DNA from: Chamaea fasciata
Lineage: Eukaryota; Chordata; Aves; Passeriformes; Sylviidae
NCBI GenBank assembly: GCA_029207755.1
Contig: JARCOQ010000073.1
Coordinates: forward strand, 434,001 to 498,000
Direction of reading: 5' to 3'
DNA length: 64,000 nucleotides
Shown: piece after piece, positions 33,175 to 47,900 of the stretch
Numbering within the stretch: the first letter of the stretch is position 1
Layout of the letters: each line of letters begins with the position of its first letter
The notes under the pieces: model-generated
What the model was told of the DNA's origin: nothing
Database searches by the model: none
Seen by the model: only the letters and a program-made list of their open reading frames with translations
Program-made: the position numbers and the translations under genes

Positions 33175-36100
33175 AGGGAAAGCCTTCTTTCTAGGAAAGG
33201 GAATGAAATCTCGAAATCAGAGAACAAAGGGGATCAAGCGCTCTGGAGAGCAGATGTGATCCAAAAAGCACGCAAGTGAAAAAATACGAGAAAATCTGGA
33301 AACTGCGCAATTAGCACCGAATGGCCAGAGATGAAAGCAGGGGCAGTGCAAAGGTGCCAAGCTTGCCCAAATGACTCCAATTGAAATCCTGAACTCAGGG
33401 AAGACATGCATAGAAAGAGAGTGGAGAAGAATTGATATGAATAAAATGTCACGAAAAACAAAGAAAAAAAGCAGGAATATTTTTGCGGCCAGGTGAAAAT
33501 CATAAAAGCAGATGGGATGAGCAGAAGTGCAAGGACATGGACCGAAGCTTGCCCAATTATTGCTCATTGAAATCAGCAGATTTCATTCCCTTTCCCGAAA
33601 GGGAAAGCCTTCCTTTTGGGAAAGGGAATGAAATCTGGAAATCTGAGGATAAAGTGGATCAAGCGCTCTGGAGTGGAGATGTGATCCAAAAAGCACGCGA
33701 GTGAAAAAACCTGAAAATTCGGGAAAAAGGCTGATTAGCACTGAATGGCCAGAGATGAAAGCAGGGGCAGTGCAAAGGTGCCAAGCTTGCCCAAATGACT
33801 CCAATTGAAATCCTGAACTCAGGGAAGACATGCATAGAAAGAGAGTGGAGAAGAATTGACAGAAATGAATTGTCCGAAAAAAAAAAAAAAAACAAATCAG
33901 TAAATAATTCAGAATCTTGGCGAAAATCATAAAAGCGATTGACATGAGCAGAAGTACAAGGACATGGACCGAAAATTTCCCAATTATTGCTCACCGCAAT
34001 CCGCAGATTTCATTCCCTTTCCCAAAAGGGAAAGCCTTCTTTTTGGGAAAGGGAATGATATCTGGAAATCAGAGAACAAATAGGATCAAGCCCTCTGGAC
34101 AGCAGATGTGATCCGAAAAGCACGCAAGTGAAAAAAATCCGAGAAAATCCGGAAACTGCGCAATTAGCACCGAATGGCCAGAGATGAAAGCAGGGGCAGT
34201 GCAAAGGTGCCAAGCCTGCCCAAATGACTCCACTGAAATCCTGAACTCAGGGAAGACATGCATAGAAAGAGATTGGAGAAAAATTGAAATCCATGAAATG
34301 TCAAAAAAAACAAAGAAAAAAAAGGAAAGGTTTTGAGGCCTGGTGAAAACCATAAAAGCAGATGGGATGAGCAGAAGTGCAGCGACAAGGACCAAAGCTT
34401 GCCCAATTATTGCTCATTGAAATCAGCAGATTTCATTCCCTTTCCCGAAAGGGAAAGCCTTCCTTTCGGGAAAGGGAATGAAATCTGGAAATCAGAGGAT
34501 AAAGTGGATCAAGCGCTCTGGAGTGGAGATGTGATCCAAAAAGCACGCGAGTGAAAAAATGCGAGAAAATCCGGAAACTGCGCAATTAGCACCGAATGGC
34601 CAGAGATGAAAGCAGGGGCAGTGCAAAGGTGCCAAGCTTGCCCAAATGACTCCAATTGAAATCCTGAACTCAGGGAAGACATGCATAGAAAGAGAGTGGA
34701 GAAGAATTGACATGAATGAAATGTCACAAAAAACAGAGAAAAAAAAGGAAAGGTTTTGAGGCCTGGTGAAAACCATAAAAGCAGATGGGATGAGCAGAAG
34801 TGCAGGGACATGGACCAAAGCTTGCCCAATTATTGCTCATTGAAATCAGCAGATTACATTCATTTTCCCGAAAGGGAAAGCCTTCCTTTCGGGAAAGGGA
34901 ATGAAATCTGGAAATCAGAGGATAAAGTGGATCAAGCGCTCTGGAGTGGAGATGTGATCCAAAAAGCACGCAAGTGAGAAAATCCGAGAAATTCCGGAAA
35001 CTGCGCAATTAGCACCGAATGGCCAGAGATGAAAGCAGGGGCAGTGCAAAAGTGCCAAGCTTGCCCAAATGACTCCAATTGAAATACTGAACTCAGGGAA
35101 GACATGCATAGAAAGAGAGTGGAGAAGAATTGACAGGAATGAAATGTCACAAAAAAAAGAGAAATAAAATAAGGAAAATTTTGGACGCTGGGTTAAAACC
35201 ATAAAAGCAAATGGGATGAGCAGAAGTGCAGCGACAAGGACCAAAGCTTCCCCAATTATTGCTCATTGTTACGGGCAGATTACATTCCCTTTCCCAAAAG
35301 GGAACGCCTTCTTTCTAGGAAAGGGAATGATATCTGGAAATCAGAGAACAAAAGGGGATCAAGCGCTCTGGAGAGCAGATGTGATCCAAAAAGCACGCAA
35401 GTGAAAAAATACGAGAAAATCTGGAAACTGCGCAATTAGCACCGAATGGCCAGAGATGAAATCAGGGGCAGTGCAAAAATGCCAAGCTTGCCCAAATGAC
35501 TCCAATTGAAATCCTGAACTCAGGGAAGACATGCATAGAAAGAGATTGGAGAAGAATTGATGAGAATAAAATGTCACGAAAAACAAAGAAATATTTTTGC
35601 GGCCAGGTGAAAATCATAAAAGCAGATGGGATGAGCAGAAGTGCAAGGACATGGACCAAAGCTTGCCCAATTATTGCTCATTGAAATCAGCAGATTTCAT
35701 TCCCTTTCCCGAAAGGGAAAGCCTTCCTTTCGGGAAAGGGAATGAAATCTGGAAATCAGAGGATAAAGTGGATCAAGCGCTCTGGAGTGGAGATGTGATC
35801 CAAAAAGCACGCGAGTGAAAAAACCTGAAAATTCGGGGAAAAAGGCTGATTACCACTGAATGGCCAGAGATGAAAGCAGGGGCAGTGCAAAGGTGCCAAG
35901 CTTACCCAAATGACTCCAATTGAAATCCTGAACTCAGGGAAGACATGCATAGAAAGAGAGTTGAGAAGAACTGACAGAAATGAATTGTCCCAAAAAAAAA
36001 AAAAAAAATCAGTAAATAATTCAGAATCTTGGCGAAAATCATAAAAGCGATTGACATGAGCAGAAGTACAAGGACATGGACTGAAAATTTCCCAGTTATT

Positions 36101-38372
36101 GCTCATCGAAATCCGCAGATTTCATTCCCTTTCCCAAAAGGGAAAGCCTTCTTTTTGGGAAAGGGAATGATATCTGGAAATCAGAGAACAAATAGGATCA
36201 AGCCCTCTGGACAGCAGATGTGATCCAAAAAGCACGCAAGTGAAAAAATCCGAGAAAATCTGGAAACGGCGCAATTAGCACCGAATGGCCAGAGATGAAA
36301 GCAGGGGCAGTGCAAAAGTGCCAAGCTTGCCCAAATGACTCCAATTGAAATCCTGAACTCAGGGAAGACATGCATAGAAAGAGAGTGGAGAAGAATTGAC
36401 AGGAATGAAATGTCACAATAACAAGAGAAATAAAATAAGGAAAATTTTGGACGCTGGGTTAAAACCATAAAAGCAGATGGGATGAGCAGAAGTGCAGGGA
36501 CATGGACCAAAGCTTGCCCAATTATTGCTCATTGAAATCAACAGATTTCATTACCTTTCCCGAAAGGGAAAGCCTTCCTTTCGGGAAAGGGAATGAAATC
36601 TGGAAATCAGAGGATAAAGTGGATCAAGCGCTCTGGAGTGCAGATGTGATCCAAAAAGAACGCGAGTGAAAAAACCTGAAAATTCGGGAAAAAGGCTGAT
36701 TACCACTGAATGGCCAGAGATGAAAGCAGGGGCAGTGCAAAGGAGCCAAGCTTGCCCAAATGACTCCAATTGAAATCCTGAACTCAGGGAAGACATGCAT
36801 AGAAAGAGAATGGAGAAGAATTGACATGAATGAAAAGTCACAAATAAAAAGAGAAATAAAATAAGGAAAATTTTGGACGCTGGGTTAAAACCATAAAAGC
36901 AAATGGGATGAGCAGAAGTGCAGCGACAAGGACCAAAGCTTGCCCAATTATTGCTCATTGAAATCAGCAGATTTCATTCCCTTTCCCAAAAGGGAAAACC
37001 TTCTTTTTAGGAAAGGGAATGAAATCTGGAAATCAGAGAACAAAGGGGATCAAGCACTCTGGAGAGTAGAAGTGATCCAAAAAGCACGCGAGTGAAAAAA
37101 TCCGAGAAAATCTGGAAACTGCGCAATTAGCACCGAATGGCCAGAGATGAAAGCAGGGGCAGTGCAAAGGTGCCAAGCTTGCCCAAATGACTCCAATTGA
37201 AATCCTGAACTCAGGGAAGACATGCATAGAAAGAGAGTGGAGAAGAATTGACATGAATGAAATGTCACGAAAAAAAGAGAAATAAAATAAGGAAAATTTT
37301 GGACGCTGGGTTAAAACCATAAAAGCAAATGTGATGAGCAGAACTGCAGCGACAAGGACCAAAGCTTGCCCAATTATTGCTCATTGTTATGGGCAGATTA
37401 CATTCCCTTTCCCAAAAGGGAACGCCTTCTTTCTAGGAAAGGGAATGATATCTGGAAATCAGAGAACAAAAGGGGATCAAGCGCTCTGGAGAGCAGATGT
37501 GATCCAAAAAGCACGCAAGTGAAAAAATACGAGAAAATCTGGAAACTGCGCAATTAGCACCGAATGGCCAGAGATGAAATCAGGGGCAGTGCAAAAATGC
37601 CAAGCTTGCCCAAATGACTCCAATTGAAATCCTGAACTCAGGGAAGACATGCATAGAAAGAGAGTGGAGAAGAATTGATATGAATAAAATGTCACGAAAA
37701 ACAAAGAAAAAAAGCAGGAATATTTTTGTGGCCAGGTGAAAATCATAAAAGCAGATGGGATGAGCAGAAGTGCAAGGACATGGACCGAAGCTTGCCCAAT
37801 TATTGCTCATTGAAATCAGCAGATTTCATTCCCTTTCCCGAAAGGGAAAGCCTTCCTTTCGGGAAAGGGAATGAAATCTGGAAATCAGAGGATAAAGTGG
37901 ATCAAGCGCTCTGGAGTGGAGATGTGATCCAAAAAGCACGCGAGTGAAAAAACCTGAAAATTCGGGAAAAAGGCTGATTACCACTGAATGGCCAGAGATG
38001 AAAGCAGGGGCAGTGCAAAGGTGCCAAGCTTGCCCAAATGACTCCAATTGAAATCCTGAACTCAGGGAAGACATGCATAGAAAGAGAGTTGAGAAGAACT
38101 GACAGAAATGAATTGTCCCCAAAAAAAAAAAAAAAACCAAAACAGTAAATAATTCAGAATCTTGGCGAAAATCATAAAAGCGATTGACATGAGCAGAAGT
38201 ACAAGGACATGGACCGAAAATTTCCCAGTTATTGCTCATCGAAATCCGCAGATTTCATTCCCTTTCCCAAAAGGGAAAGCCTTCTTTTTGGGAAAGGGAA
38301 TGATATCTGGAAATCAGAGAACAAATAGGATCAAGCCCTCTGGACAGCAGATGTGATCCAAAAAGCACGCAA
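32428..38372 (+). repeat. 14-mer HOR unit, copy 1 (5945 bp)
   Basis: Monomer order e' b c d e e' b cs d b b b c d. The next unit has the same order and nearly the same length. Shared private markers include CAGATTACATTCATTTTCC, GAGAAATTCCGG, GAAATACTGAAC, CCAAGCTTACCC and the short c monomer. Confidence 0.88.
35401..35814 (+). repeat. Short c monomer (cs, 414 bp) with middle-block deletion
   Basis: ACAAAGAAATATTTTTGCGG lacks about 11 bp of the usual c middle block (AAAAAGCAGG region), and GATGAGAATAAAATG replaces GATATGAATAAAATG. It is a marker of the 14-mer HOR and recurs at 41346-41759. Confidence 0.85.
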
Positions 38373-41345
38373 GTGAAAAAATCCGAGAAAATCCGGAAAC
38401 TGCGCAATTAGCACCGAATGGCCAGAGATGAAAGCAGGGGCAGTGCAAAGGTGCCAAGCTTGCCCAAATGACTCCAATTGAAATCCTGAACTCAGGGAAG
38501 ACATGCATAGAAAGAGAGTGGAGAAGAATTGACATGAATGAAATGTCACAAAAAACAAAGAAAAAAAAGGAAAGGTTTTGAGGCCTGGTGAAAACCATAA
38601 AAGCAGATGGGATGAGCAGAAGTGCAGGGACATGGACCAAAGCTTGCCCAATTATTGCTCATTGAAATCAGCAGATTTCATTCATTTTCCCGAAAGGGAA
38701 AGCCTTCCTTTCGGGAAAGGGAATGAAATCTGGAAATCAGAGGATAAAGTGGATCAAGCGCTCTGGAGTGGAGATGTGATCCAAAAAGCACGCAAGTGAG
38801 AAAATCCGAGAAAATCCGGAAACTGCGCAATTAGCATCGAATGGCCAGAGATGAAAGCAGGGGCAGTGCAAAAGTGCCAAGCTTGCCCAAATGACTCCAA
38901 TTGAAATCCTGAACTCAGGGAAGACATGCAAAGAAAGAGAGTGGAGAAGAATTGACAGGAATGAAATGTCACAAAAAAAAGAGAAATAAAATAAGGAAAA
39001 TTTTGGACGCTGGGTTAAAACCATAGAAGCAAATGGGATGAGCAGAAGTGCAGCGACAAGGACCAAAGCTTGCCCAATTATTGCTCATTGAAATCAGCAG
39101 ATTTCATTCCCTTTCCCAAAAGGGAAAGCCTTCTTTCTAGGAAAGGGAATGAAATCTGGAAATCAGAGAAAAAAGGGGATCAAGCGCTCTGGAGAGCAGA
39201 TGTGATCCAAAAAGCACGCAAGTGAAAAAATACGAGAAAATCTGGAAACTGCGCAATTAGCACCGAATGGCCAGAGATGAAAGCAGGGGCAGTGAAAAGG
39301 TGCCAAGCTTGCCCAAATGACTCCAATTGAAATCCTGAACTCAGGGAAGACATGCATAGAAAGAGAGTGGAGAAGAATTGATATGAATAAAATGTCACGA
39401 AAAACAAAGAAAAAAAGCAGGAATATTTTTGCGGCCAGGTGAAAATCATAAAAGCAGATGGGATGAGCAGAAGTGCAAGGACATGGACCGAAGCTTGCCC
39501 AATTATTGCTCATTGAAATCAGCAGATTTCATTCCCTTTCCCGAAAGGGAAAGCCTTCCTTTCGGGAAAGGGAATGAAATCTGGAAATCAGAGGATAAAG
39601 TGGATCAAGCGCTCTGGAGTGGAGATGTGATCCAAAAAGCAGGCGAGTGAAAAAACCTGAAAATTCGGGAAAAAGGCTGATTAGCACTGAATGGCCAGAG
39701 ATGAAAGCAGGGGCAGTGCAAAGGTGCCAAGCTTGCCCAAATGACTCCAATTGAAATCCTGAACTCAGGGAAGACATGCATAGAAAGAGAGTGGAGAAGA
39801 ATTGACAGAAATGAATTGTCCGAAAAAAAAAAAAAAACAAATCAGTAAATAATTCAGAATCTTGGCGAAAATCATAAAAGCGATTGACATGAGCAGAAGT
39901 ACAAGGACATGGACCGAAAATTTCCCAATTATTGCTCAACGCAATCCGCAGATTTCATTCCCTTTCCCAAAAGGGAAAGCCTTCTTTTTGGGAAAGGGAA
40001 TGATATCTGGAAATCAGAGAACAAATAGGATCAAGCCCTCTGGACAGCAGATGTGATCCGAAAAGCACGCAAGTGAAAAAAATGCGAGAAAATCCGGAAA
40101 CTGCGCAATTAGCACCGAATGGCCAGAGATGAAAGCAGGGGCAGTGCAAAGGTGCCAAGCTTGCCCAAATGACTCCACTGAAATCCTGAACTCAGGGAAG
40201 ACATGCATAGAAAGAGATTGGAGAAAAATTGAAATCCATGAAATGTCAAAAAAAACAAAGAAAAAAAAGGAAAGGTTTTGAGGCCTGGTGAAAACCATAA
40301 AAGCAGATGGGATGAGCAGAAGTGCAGCGACAAGGACCAAAGCTTGCCCAATTATTGCTCATTGAAATCAGCAGATTTCATTCCCTTTCCCGAAAGGGAA
40401 AGCCTTCCTTTCGGGAAAGGGAATGAAATCTGGAAATCAGAGGATAAAGTGGATCAAGCGCTCTGGAGTGGAGATGTGATCCAAAAAGCACGCGAGTGAA
40501 AAAATCCGAGAAAATCCGGAAACTGCGCAATTAGCACCGAATGGCCAGAGATGAAAGCAGGGGCAGTGCAAAGGTGCCAAGCTTGCCCAAATGACTCCAA
40601 TTGAAATCCTGAACTCAGGGAAGACATGCATAGAAAGAGAGTGGAGAAGAATTGACATGAATGAAATGTCACAAAAAACAGAGAAAAAAAAGGAAAGGTT
40701 TTGAGGCCTGGTGAAAACCATAAAAGCAGATGGGATGAGCAGAAGTGCAGGGACATGGACCAAAGCTTGCCCAATTATTGCTCATTGAAATCAGCAGATT
40801 ACATTCATTTTCCCGAAAGGGAAAGCCTTCCTTTCGGGAAAGGGAATGAAATCTGGAAATCAGAGGATAAAGTGGATCAAGCGCTCTGGAGTGGAGATGT
40901 GATCCAAAAAGCACGCAAGTGAGAAAATCCGAGAAATTCCGGAAACTGCGCAATTAGCACCGAATGGCCAGAGATGAAAGCAGGGGCAGTGCAAAAGTGC
41001 CAAGCTTGCCCAAATGACTCCAATTGAAATACTGAACTCAGGGAAGACATGCATAGAAAGAGAGTGGAGAAGAATTGACATGAATGAAATGTCACGAAAA
41101 AAAGAGAAATAAAATAAGGAAAATTTTGGACGCTGGGTTAAAACCATAAAAGCAAATGGGATGAGCAGAAGTGCAGCGACAAGGACCAAAGCTTCCCCAA
41201 TTATTGCTCATTGTTACGGGCAGATTACATTCCCTTTCCCAAAAGGGAACGCCTTCTTTCTAGGAAAGGGAATGATATCTGGAAATCAGAGAACAAAAGG
41301 GGATCAAGCGCTCTGGAGAGCAGATGTGATCCAAAAAGCATGCAA

Positions 41346-41759
41346 GTGAAAAAATACGAGAAAATCTGGAAACTGCGCAATTAGCACCGAATGGCCAGAG
41401 ATGAAATCAGGGGCAGTGCAAAAATGCCAAGCTTGCCCAAATGACTCCAATTGAAATCCTGAACTCAGGGAAGACATGCATAGAAAGAGAGTGGAGAAGA
41501 ATTGATGAGAATAAAATGTCACGAAAAACAAAGAAATATTTTTGCGGCCAGGTGAAAATCATAAAAGCAGATGGGATGAGCAGAAGTGCAAGGACATGGA
41601 CCAAAGCTTGCCCAATTATTGCTCATTGAAATCAGCAGATTTCATTCCCTTTCCCGAAAGGGAAAGCCTTCCTTTCGGGAAAGGGAATGAAATCTGGAAA
41701 TCAGAGGATAAAGTGGATCAAGCGCTCTGGAGTGGAGATGTGATCCAAAAAGAACGCGA
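41346..41759 (+). repeat. Short c monomer (cs), second HOR copy
   Basis: Same deletion as 35401-35814, exactly one HOR unit downstream. Confidence 0.85.
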
Positions 41760-41935
41760 GTGAAAAAACCTGAAAATTCGGGAAAAAGGCTGATTACCAC
41801 TGAATGGCCAGAGATGAAAGCAGGGGCAGTGCAAAGGTGCCAAGCTTACCCAAATGACTCCAATTGAAATCCTGAACTCAGGGAAGACATGCATAGAAAG
41901 AGAGTGGAGAAGAACTGACAGAAATGAATTGTCCC

Positions 41936-41953
41936 AAAAAAAAAAAAAAAAAA
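41936..41953 (+). repeat. Longest poly-A tract (18 A) in a type d monomer
   Basis: The d middle block carries a pure A run whose length varies between copies, with many at 11-18. Here the C that usually ends the run is missing, giving 18 A before TCAG. Seventeen-base runs occur at 30052-30068 and near 35992-36008. Confidence 0.85.
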
Positions 41954-44900
41954 TCAGTAAATAATTCAGAATCTTGGCGAAAATCATAAAAGCGATTGAC
42001 ATGAGCAGAAGTACAAGGACATGGACCGAAAATTTCCCAGTTATTGCTCATCGAAATCCGCAGATTTCATTCCCTTTCCCAAAAGGGAAAGCCTTCTTTT
42101 TGGGAAAGGGAATGATATCTGGAAATCAGAGAACAAATAGGATCAAGCCCTCTGGACAGCAGATGTGATCCAAAAAGCAGGCAAGTGAAAAAATCCGAGA
42201 AAATCCGGAAACTGCGCAATTAGCACCGAATGGCCAGAGATGAAAGCAGGGGCAGTGCAAAGGTGCCAAGCTTGCCCAAATGACTCCAATTGAAATCCTG
42301 AACTCAGGGAAGACATGCATAGAAAGAGAGTGGAGAAGAATTGACATGAATGAAATGTCACAAAAAAAAGAGAAATAAAATAAGGAAAATTTTGGACGCT
42401 GGGTTAAAACCATAAAAGCAGATGGGATGAGCAGAAGTGCAGGGACATGGACCAAAGCTTGCCCAATTATTGCTCATTGAAATCAACAGATTTCATTCCC
42501 TTTCCCGAAAGGGAAAGCCTTCCTTTCGGGAAAGGGAATGAAATCTGGAAATCAGAGGATAAAGTGGATCAAGCGCTCTGGAGTGCAGATGTGATCCAAA
42601 AAGCACGCGAGTGAAAAAACCTGAAAATTCGGGAAAAAGGCTGATTACCACTGAATGGCCAGAGATGAAAGCAGGGGCAGTGCAAAGGAGCCAAGCTTGC
42701 CCAAATGACTCCAATTGAAATCCTGAACTCAGGGAAGACATGCATAGAAAGAGAATGGAGAAGAATTGACATGAATGAAAAGTCACAAAAAAAAAGAGAA
42801 ATAAAATAAGGAAAATTTTGGACGCTGGGTTAAAACCATAAAAGCAAATGGGATGAGCAGAAGTGCAGCGACAAGGACCAAAGCTTGCCCAATTATTGCT
42901 CATTGAAATCAGCAGATTTCATTCCCTTTCCCAAAAGGGAAAACCTTCTTTTTAGGAAAGGGAATGAAATCTGGAAATCAGAGAACAAAGGGGATCAAGC
43001 ACTCTGGAGTGCAGATGTGATCCAAAAAGCACGCGAGTGAAAAAATCCGAGAAAATCTGGAAACTGCGCAATTAGCACCGAATGGCCAGAGATGAAAGCA
43101 GGGGCAGTGCAAAGGTGCCAAGCTTGCCCAAATGACTCCAATTGAAATCCTGAACTCAGGGAAGACATGCATAGAAAGAGAGTGGAGAAGAATTGACATG
43201 AATGAAATGTCACGAAAAAAAGAGAAATAAAATAAGGAAAATTTTGGACGCTGGGTTAAAACCATAAAAGCAAATGGGATGAGCAGAACTGCAGCGACAA
43301 GGACCAAAGCTTGCCCAATTATTGCTCATTGTTATGGGCAGATTACATTCCCTTTCCCAAAAGGGAACGCCTTCTTTCTAGGAAAGGGAATGATATCTGG
43401 AAATCAGAGAACAAAAGGGGATCAAGCGCTCTGGAGAGCAGATGTGATCAAAAAGCACGCAAGTGAAAAAATACGAGAAAATCTGGAAACTGCGCAATTA
43501 GCACCGAATGGCCAGAGATGAAATCAGGGGCAGTGCAAAAATGCCAAGCTTGCCCAAATGACTCCAATTGAAATCCTGAACTCAGGGAAGACATGCATAG
43601 AAAGAGAGTGGAGAAGAATTGATATGAATAAAATGTCACGAAAAACAAAGAAAAAAAGCAGGAATATTTTTGCGGCCAGGTGAAAATCATAAAAGCAGAT
43701 GGGATGAGCAGAAGTGCAAGGACATGGACCGAAGCTTGCCCAATTATTGCTCATTGAAATCAGCAGATTTCATTCCCTTTCCCGAAAGGGAAAGCCTTCC
43801 TTTCGGGAAAGGGAATGAAATCTGGAAATCAGAGGATAAAGTGGATCAAGCGCTCTGGAGTGGAGATGTGATCCAAAAAGCACGCGAGTGAAAAAACCTG
43901 AAAATTCGGGAAAAAGGCTGATTACCACTGAATGGCCAGAGATGAAAGCAGGGGCAGTGCAAAGGTGCCAAGCTTGCCCAAATGACTCCAATTGAAATCC
44001 TGAACTCAGGGAAGACATGCATAGAAAGAGAGTTGAGAAGAACTGACAGAAATGAATTGTCCCAAAAAAAAAAAAAAAACCAAAACAGTAAATAATTCAG
44101 AATCTTGGCGAAAATCATAAAAGCGATTGACATGAGCAGAAGTACAAGGACATGGACCGAAAATTTCCCAGTTATTGCTCATCGAAATCCGCAGATTTCA
44201 TTCCCTTTCCCAAAAGGGAAAGCCTTCTTTTTGGGAAAGGGAATGATATCTGGAAATCAGAGAACAAATAGGATCAAGCCCTCTGGACAGCAGATGTGAT
44301 CCGAAAAGCACGCAAGTGAAAAAATGCGAGAAAATCCGGAAACTGCGCAATTAGCACCGAATGGCCAGAGATGAAAGCAGGGGCAGTGCAAAGGTGCCAA
44401 GCTTGCCCAAATGACTCCATTGAAATCCTGAACTCAGGGAAGACATGCATAGAAAGAGATTGGAGAAAAATTGAAATCCATGAAATGTCAAAAAAAACAA
44501 AGAAAAAAAAGGAAAGGTTTTGAGGCCTGGTGAAAACCATAAAAGCAGATGGGATGAGCAGAAGTGCAGGGACATGGACCAAAGCTTGCCCAATTATTGC
44601 TCATTGAAATCAGCAGATTTCATTCCCTTTCCCGAAAGGGAAAGCCTTCCTTTCGGGAAAGGGAATGAAATCTGGAAATCAGAGGATAAAGTGGATCAAG
44701 CACTCTGGATTGCAGATGTGATCCAAAAAGCACGCGAGTGAAAAAACCAGAAAATTCGGGAAAAAGGCTGATTACCACTGAATGGCCAGAGATGGAAGCA
44801 GGGGCAGTGCAAAGGTGCCAAGCTTGCCCAAATGACTCCAATTGAAATCCTGAACTCAGGGAAGACATGCATAGAAAGAGAGTGGAGAAGAATTGACATG

Positions 44901-47900
44901 AATGAAATGTCACAAAAAAAAGAGAAATAAAATAAGGAAAATTTTGGACGCTGGGTTAAAACCATAAAAGCAAATGGGATGAGCAGAAGTGCAGCGACAA
45001 GGACCAAAGCTTCCCCAATTATTGCTCATTGCTATGGGCAGATTACATTCCCTTTCCCAAAAGGGAAAGCCTTCTTTCTAGGAAAGGGAATGATATCTGG
45101 AAATCAGAGAACAAAGGGGATCAAGCGCTCTGGACAGCAGATGTGATCCAAAAAGCACGCAAGTGAAAAAATACGAGAAAATTTGGAAACTGCGCAATTA
45201 GCACCGAATCGCCAGAGATGAAAGCAGGGGCAGTGCAAAGGTGCCAAGCTTGCCCAAATGACTCCAACTGAAATCCTGAACTCAGGGAAGACATGCATAG
45301 AAAGAGAGTGGAGAAGAATTGATAGGAATAAAATGTCACGAAAAACAAAGAAAAAAAGCAGGAATATTTTTGCGGCCACGTGAAAATCATAAAAGCAGAT
45401 GGGATGAGCAGAAGTGCAGGGACATGGACCGAAGCTTGCCCAATTATTGCTCATTGAAATCAGCAGATTTCATTCCCTTTCCCGAAAGGGAAAGCCTTCC
45501 TTTCAAGAAAGGGAATGAAATCTGGAAATCAGAGGATAAAGTGGATCAAGCGCTCTGGAGTGGAGATGTGATCCAAAAAGCACGCGAGTGAAAAAACCTG
45601 AAAATTCGGGAAAAAGGCTGATTACCACTGAATGGCCAGAGATGAAAGCAGGGGCAGTGCAAAGGTGCCAAGCTTGCCCAAATGACTCCAATTGAAATCC
45701 TGAACTCAGGGAAGACATGCATAGAAAGAGAGATGAGAAGAACTGACAGAAATGAATTGTCCCAAAAAAAAAAAAAATCAAATCAGTAAATAATTCAGAA
45801 TCTTGGCGAAAATCATAAAAGCGATTGACATGAGCAGAAGAACAAGGACATGGACCGAAAATTTCCCAATTATTGCTCATCGAAATCCGCAGATTTCATT
45901 CCCTTTCCCAAAAGGGAAAGCCTTCTTTTTGGGAAAGGGAATGATATCTGGAAATCAGAGAACAAATAGGATCAAGCCCTCTGGACAGCAGATGTGATCC
46001 AAAAAGCACGCGAGTGAAAAAATCCGAGAAAATCCGGAAACTGCGCAATTAGCACCGAATGGCCAGAGATGAAAGCAGGGGCAGTGCAAAGGTGCCAAGC
46101 TTGCCCAAATGACTCCATTGAAATCCTGAACTCAGGGAAGACATGCATAGAAAGAGAGTGGAGAAGAATTGACATGAATGAAATGTCACAAAAAACAAAG
46201 AAAAAAATAAGGAATATTTATGAGGCCAGGGGAAAACCATAAAAGCAGATGGGATGAGCAGAAGTGCAGGGACATGGACCGAAGCTTGCCCAATTATAGC
46301 TCATTGAAATCAGCAGATTTCATTCCCTTTCCCAAAAGGGAAAGCCTTCTTTCTAGGAAAGGGAATGATATCTGGAAATCAGAGAACAAAGGGGATCAAG
46401 CCCTCTGGACAGTAGTGTGATCCAAAAAGCAGGCAAGTGAAAAAATCCGAGAAAATACGGAAACTGCGCAATTAGCACCGAATGGCCAGAAATGAAAGCA
46501 GGGGCAGTGCAAAGGTGCCTAGCTTGCCCAAATGATTCCAATTGAAATCCTGAACTCAGGGAAGACATGCATAGAAAGAGAGTGGAGAAGAATTGACATG
46601 AATGAAATGTCACAAAAAAACCCAGACAAATAAAAGGAGGAAAATTTGGGAGGCCGGGTGAAAACCATAAAAGCAAAAGGGATGAGAAGAAGTACAAGGA
46701 CATGGACTGAAGTTTGCCAAATTATTGCTCATTGAAATCAGGAGATTTCATTCCCTTTCCCAAAAGGGAAAGCCTTCTTTTTGGGAAAGGGAATGATATC
46801 TGGAGATCAGAGAACAAATAGGATCAAGACCTCTGGACAGAAGATGTGATCCAAAAAGCACGCAAGTGAGAAAATCCGAGAAAATCCGGAAACTGCGCAA
46901 TTAGCACTGAATGGCCAGAGATGAAAGCAGGGGCAGTGCAAAGGTGCCAAGCTTGCCCAAATGACTCCAATTGAAATCCTGAACTCAGGGAAGACATGCA
47001 CAGAAAGAGAGTGGAGAAGAATTGACATGAATGAAATGTCAAGAAAAACAAAGAAAAAAAGCAGGAATATTTTTGAGGCCAGGTGAAAATCATAAAAGCA
47101 GATGGGATGAGCAGAAGTGCAGGGACATGGACCAAAGCTTGCCCAATTATTGCTCATTGAAATCAGCAGATTTCATTCGTTTTCCCGAAAGGGAAAGCCT
47201 TCCTTTCGGGAAAGGGAATGAAATCTGGAAATCAGAGGATAAAGTGGATCAAGCGCTCTGGAGAGGACATGTGATCCAAACAGCACGCGAGTGAAAACAC
47301 CTGAAAATTCGGGAAAAAGGCTGATTAGCACTGAATGGCCAGAGATGAAAGCAGGGGCAGTGCAAAGGTGCCAAGCTTGCCCAAATGACTCCAATTGAAA
47401 TCCTGAACTCAGGGAAGACATGCATAGAAAGAGAGTGGAGAAGAATTGACAGAAATGAATTGTCCCAAAAAAAAAAAATCAAATCAGTAAATAATTCAGA
47501 ATCTTGGCGAAAATCATAAAAGCGATTGACATGAGCAGAAGTACAAGGACATGGACCGAAAATTTCCCAGTTATTGCTCATCGAAATCCGCAGATTTCAT
47601 TCCCTTTCCCAAAAGGGAAAGCCTTCTTTTTGGGAAAGGGAATGATATCTGGAAATCAGAGAACAAATAGGATCAAGCCCTCTGGACAGCAGATGTGATC
47701 CAAAAAGCACGCAAGTGAAAAAATCCGAGAAAATCCGGAAACTGCGCAATTAGCACCGAATGGCCAGAGATTAAAGCAGGGGCAGTGCAAAGGTGCCAAG
47801 CTTGCCCAAATGACTCCAATTGAAATCCTGAACTCAGGGAAGACATGCACAGAAAGAGAGTGGAGAAGAATTGACAGAAATGAAATGTCAGAAAAAAAAA

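Larger units (their letters stand above)
38373..44315 (+). repeat. 14-mer HOR unit, copy 2 (5943 bp)
   Basis: Directly abuts copy 1. A third copy does not follow: after 44315 the order becomes e b c d a g', which matches 22.7-23.4 kb instead. Confidence 0.88.
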
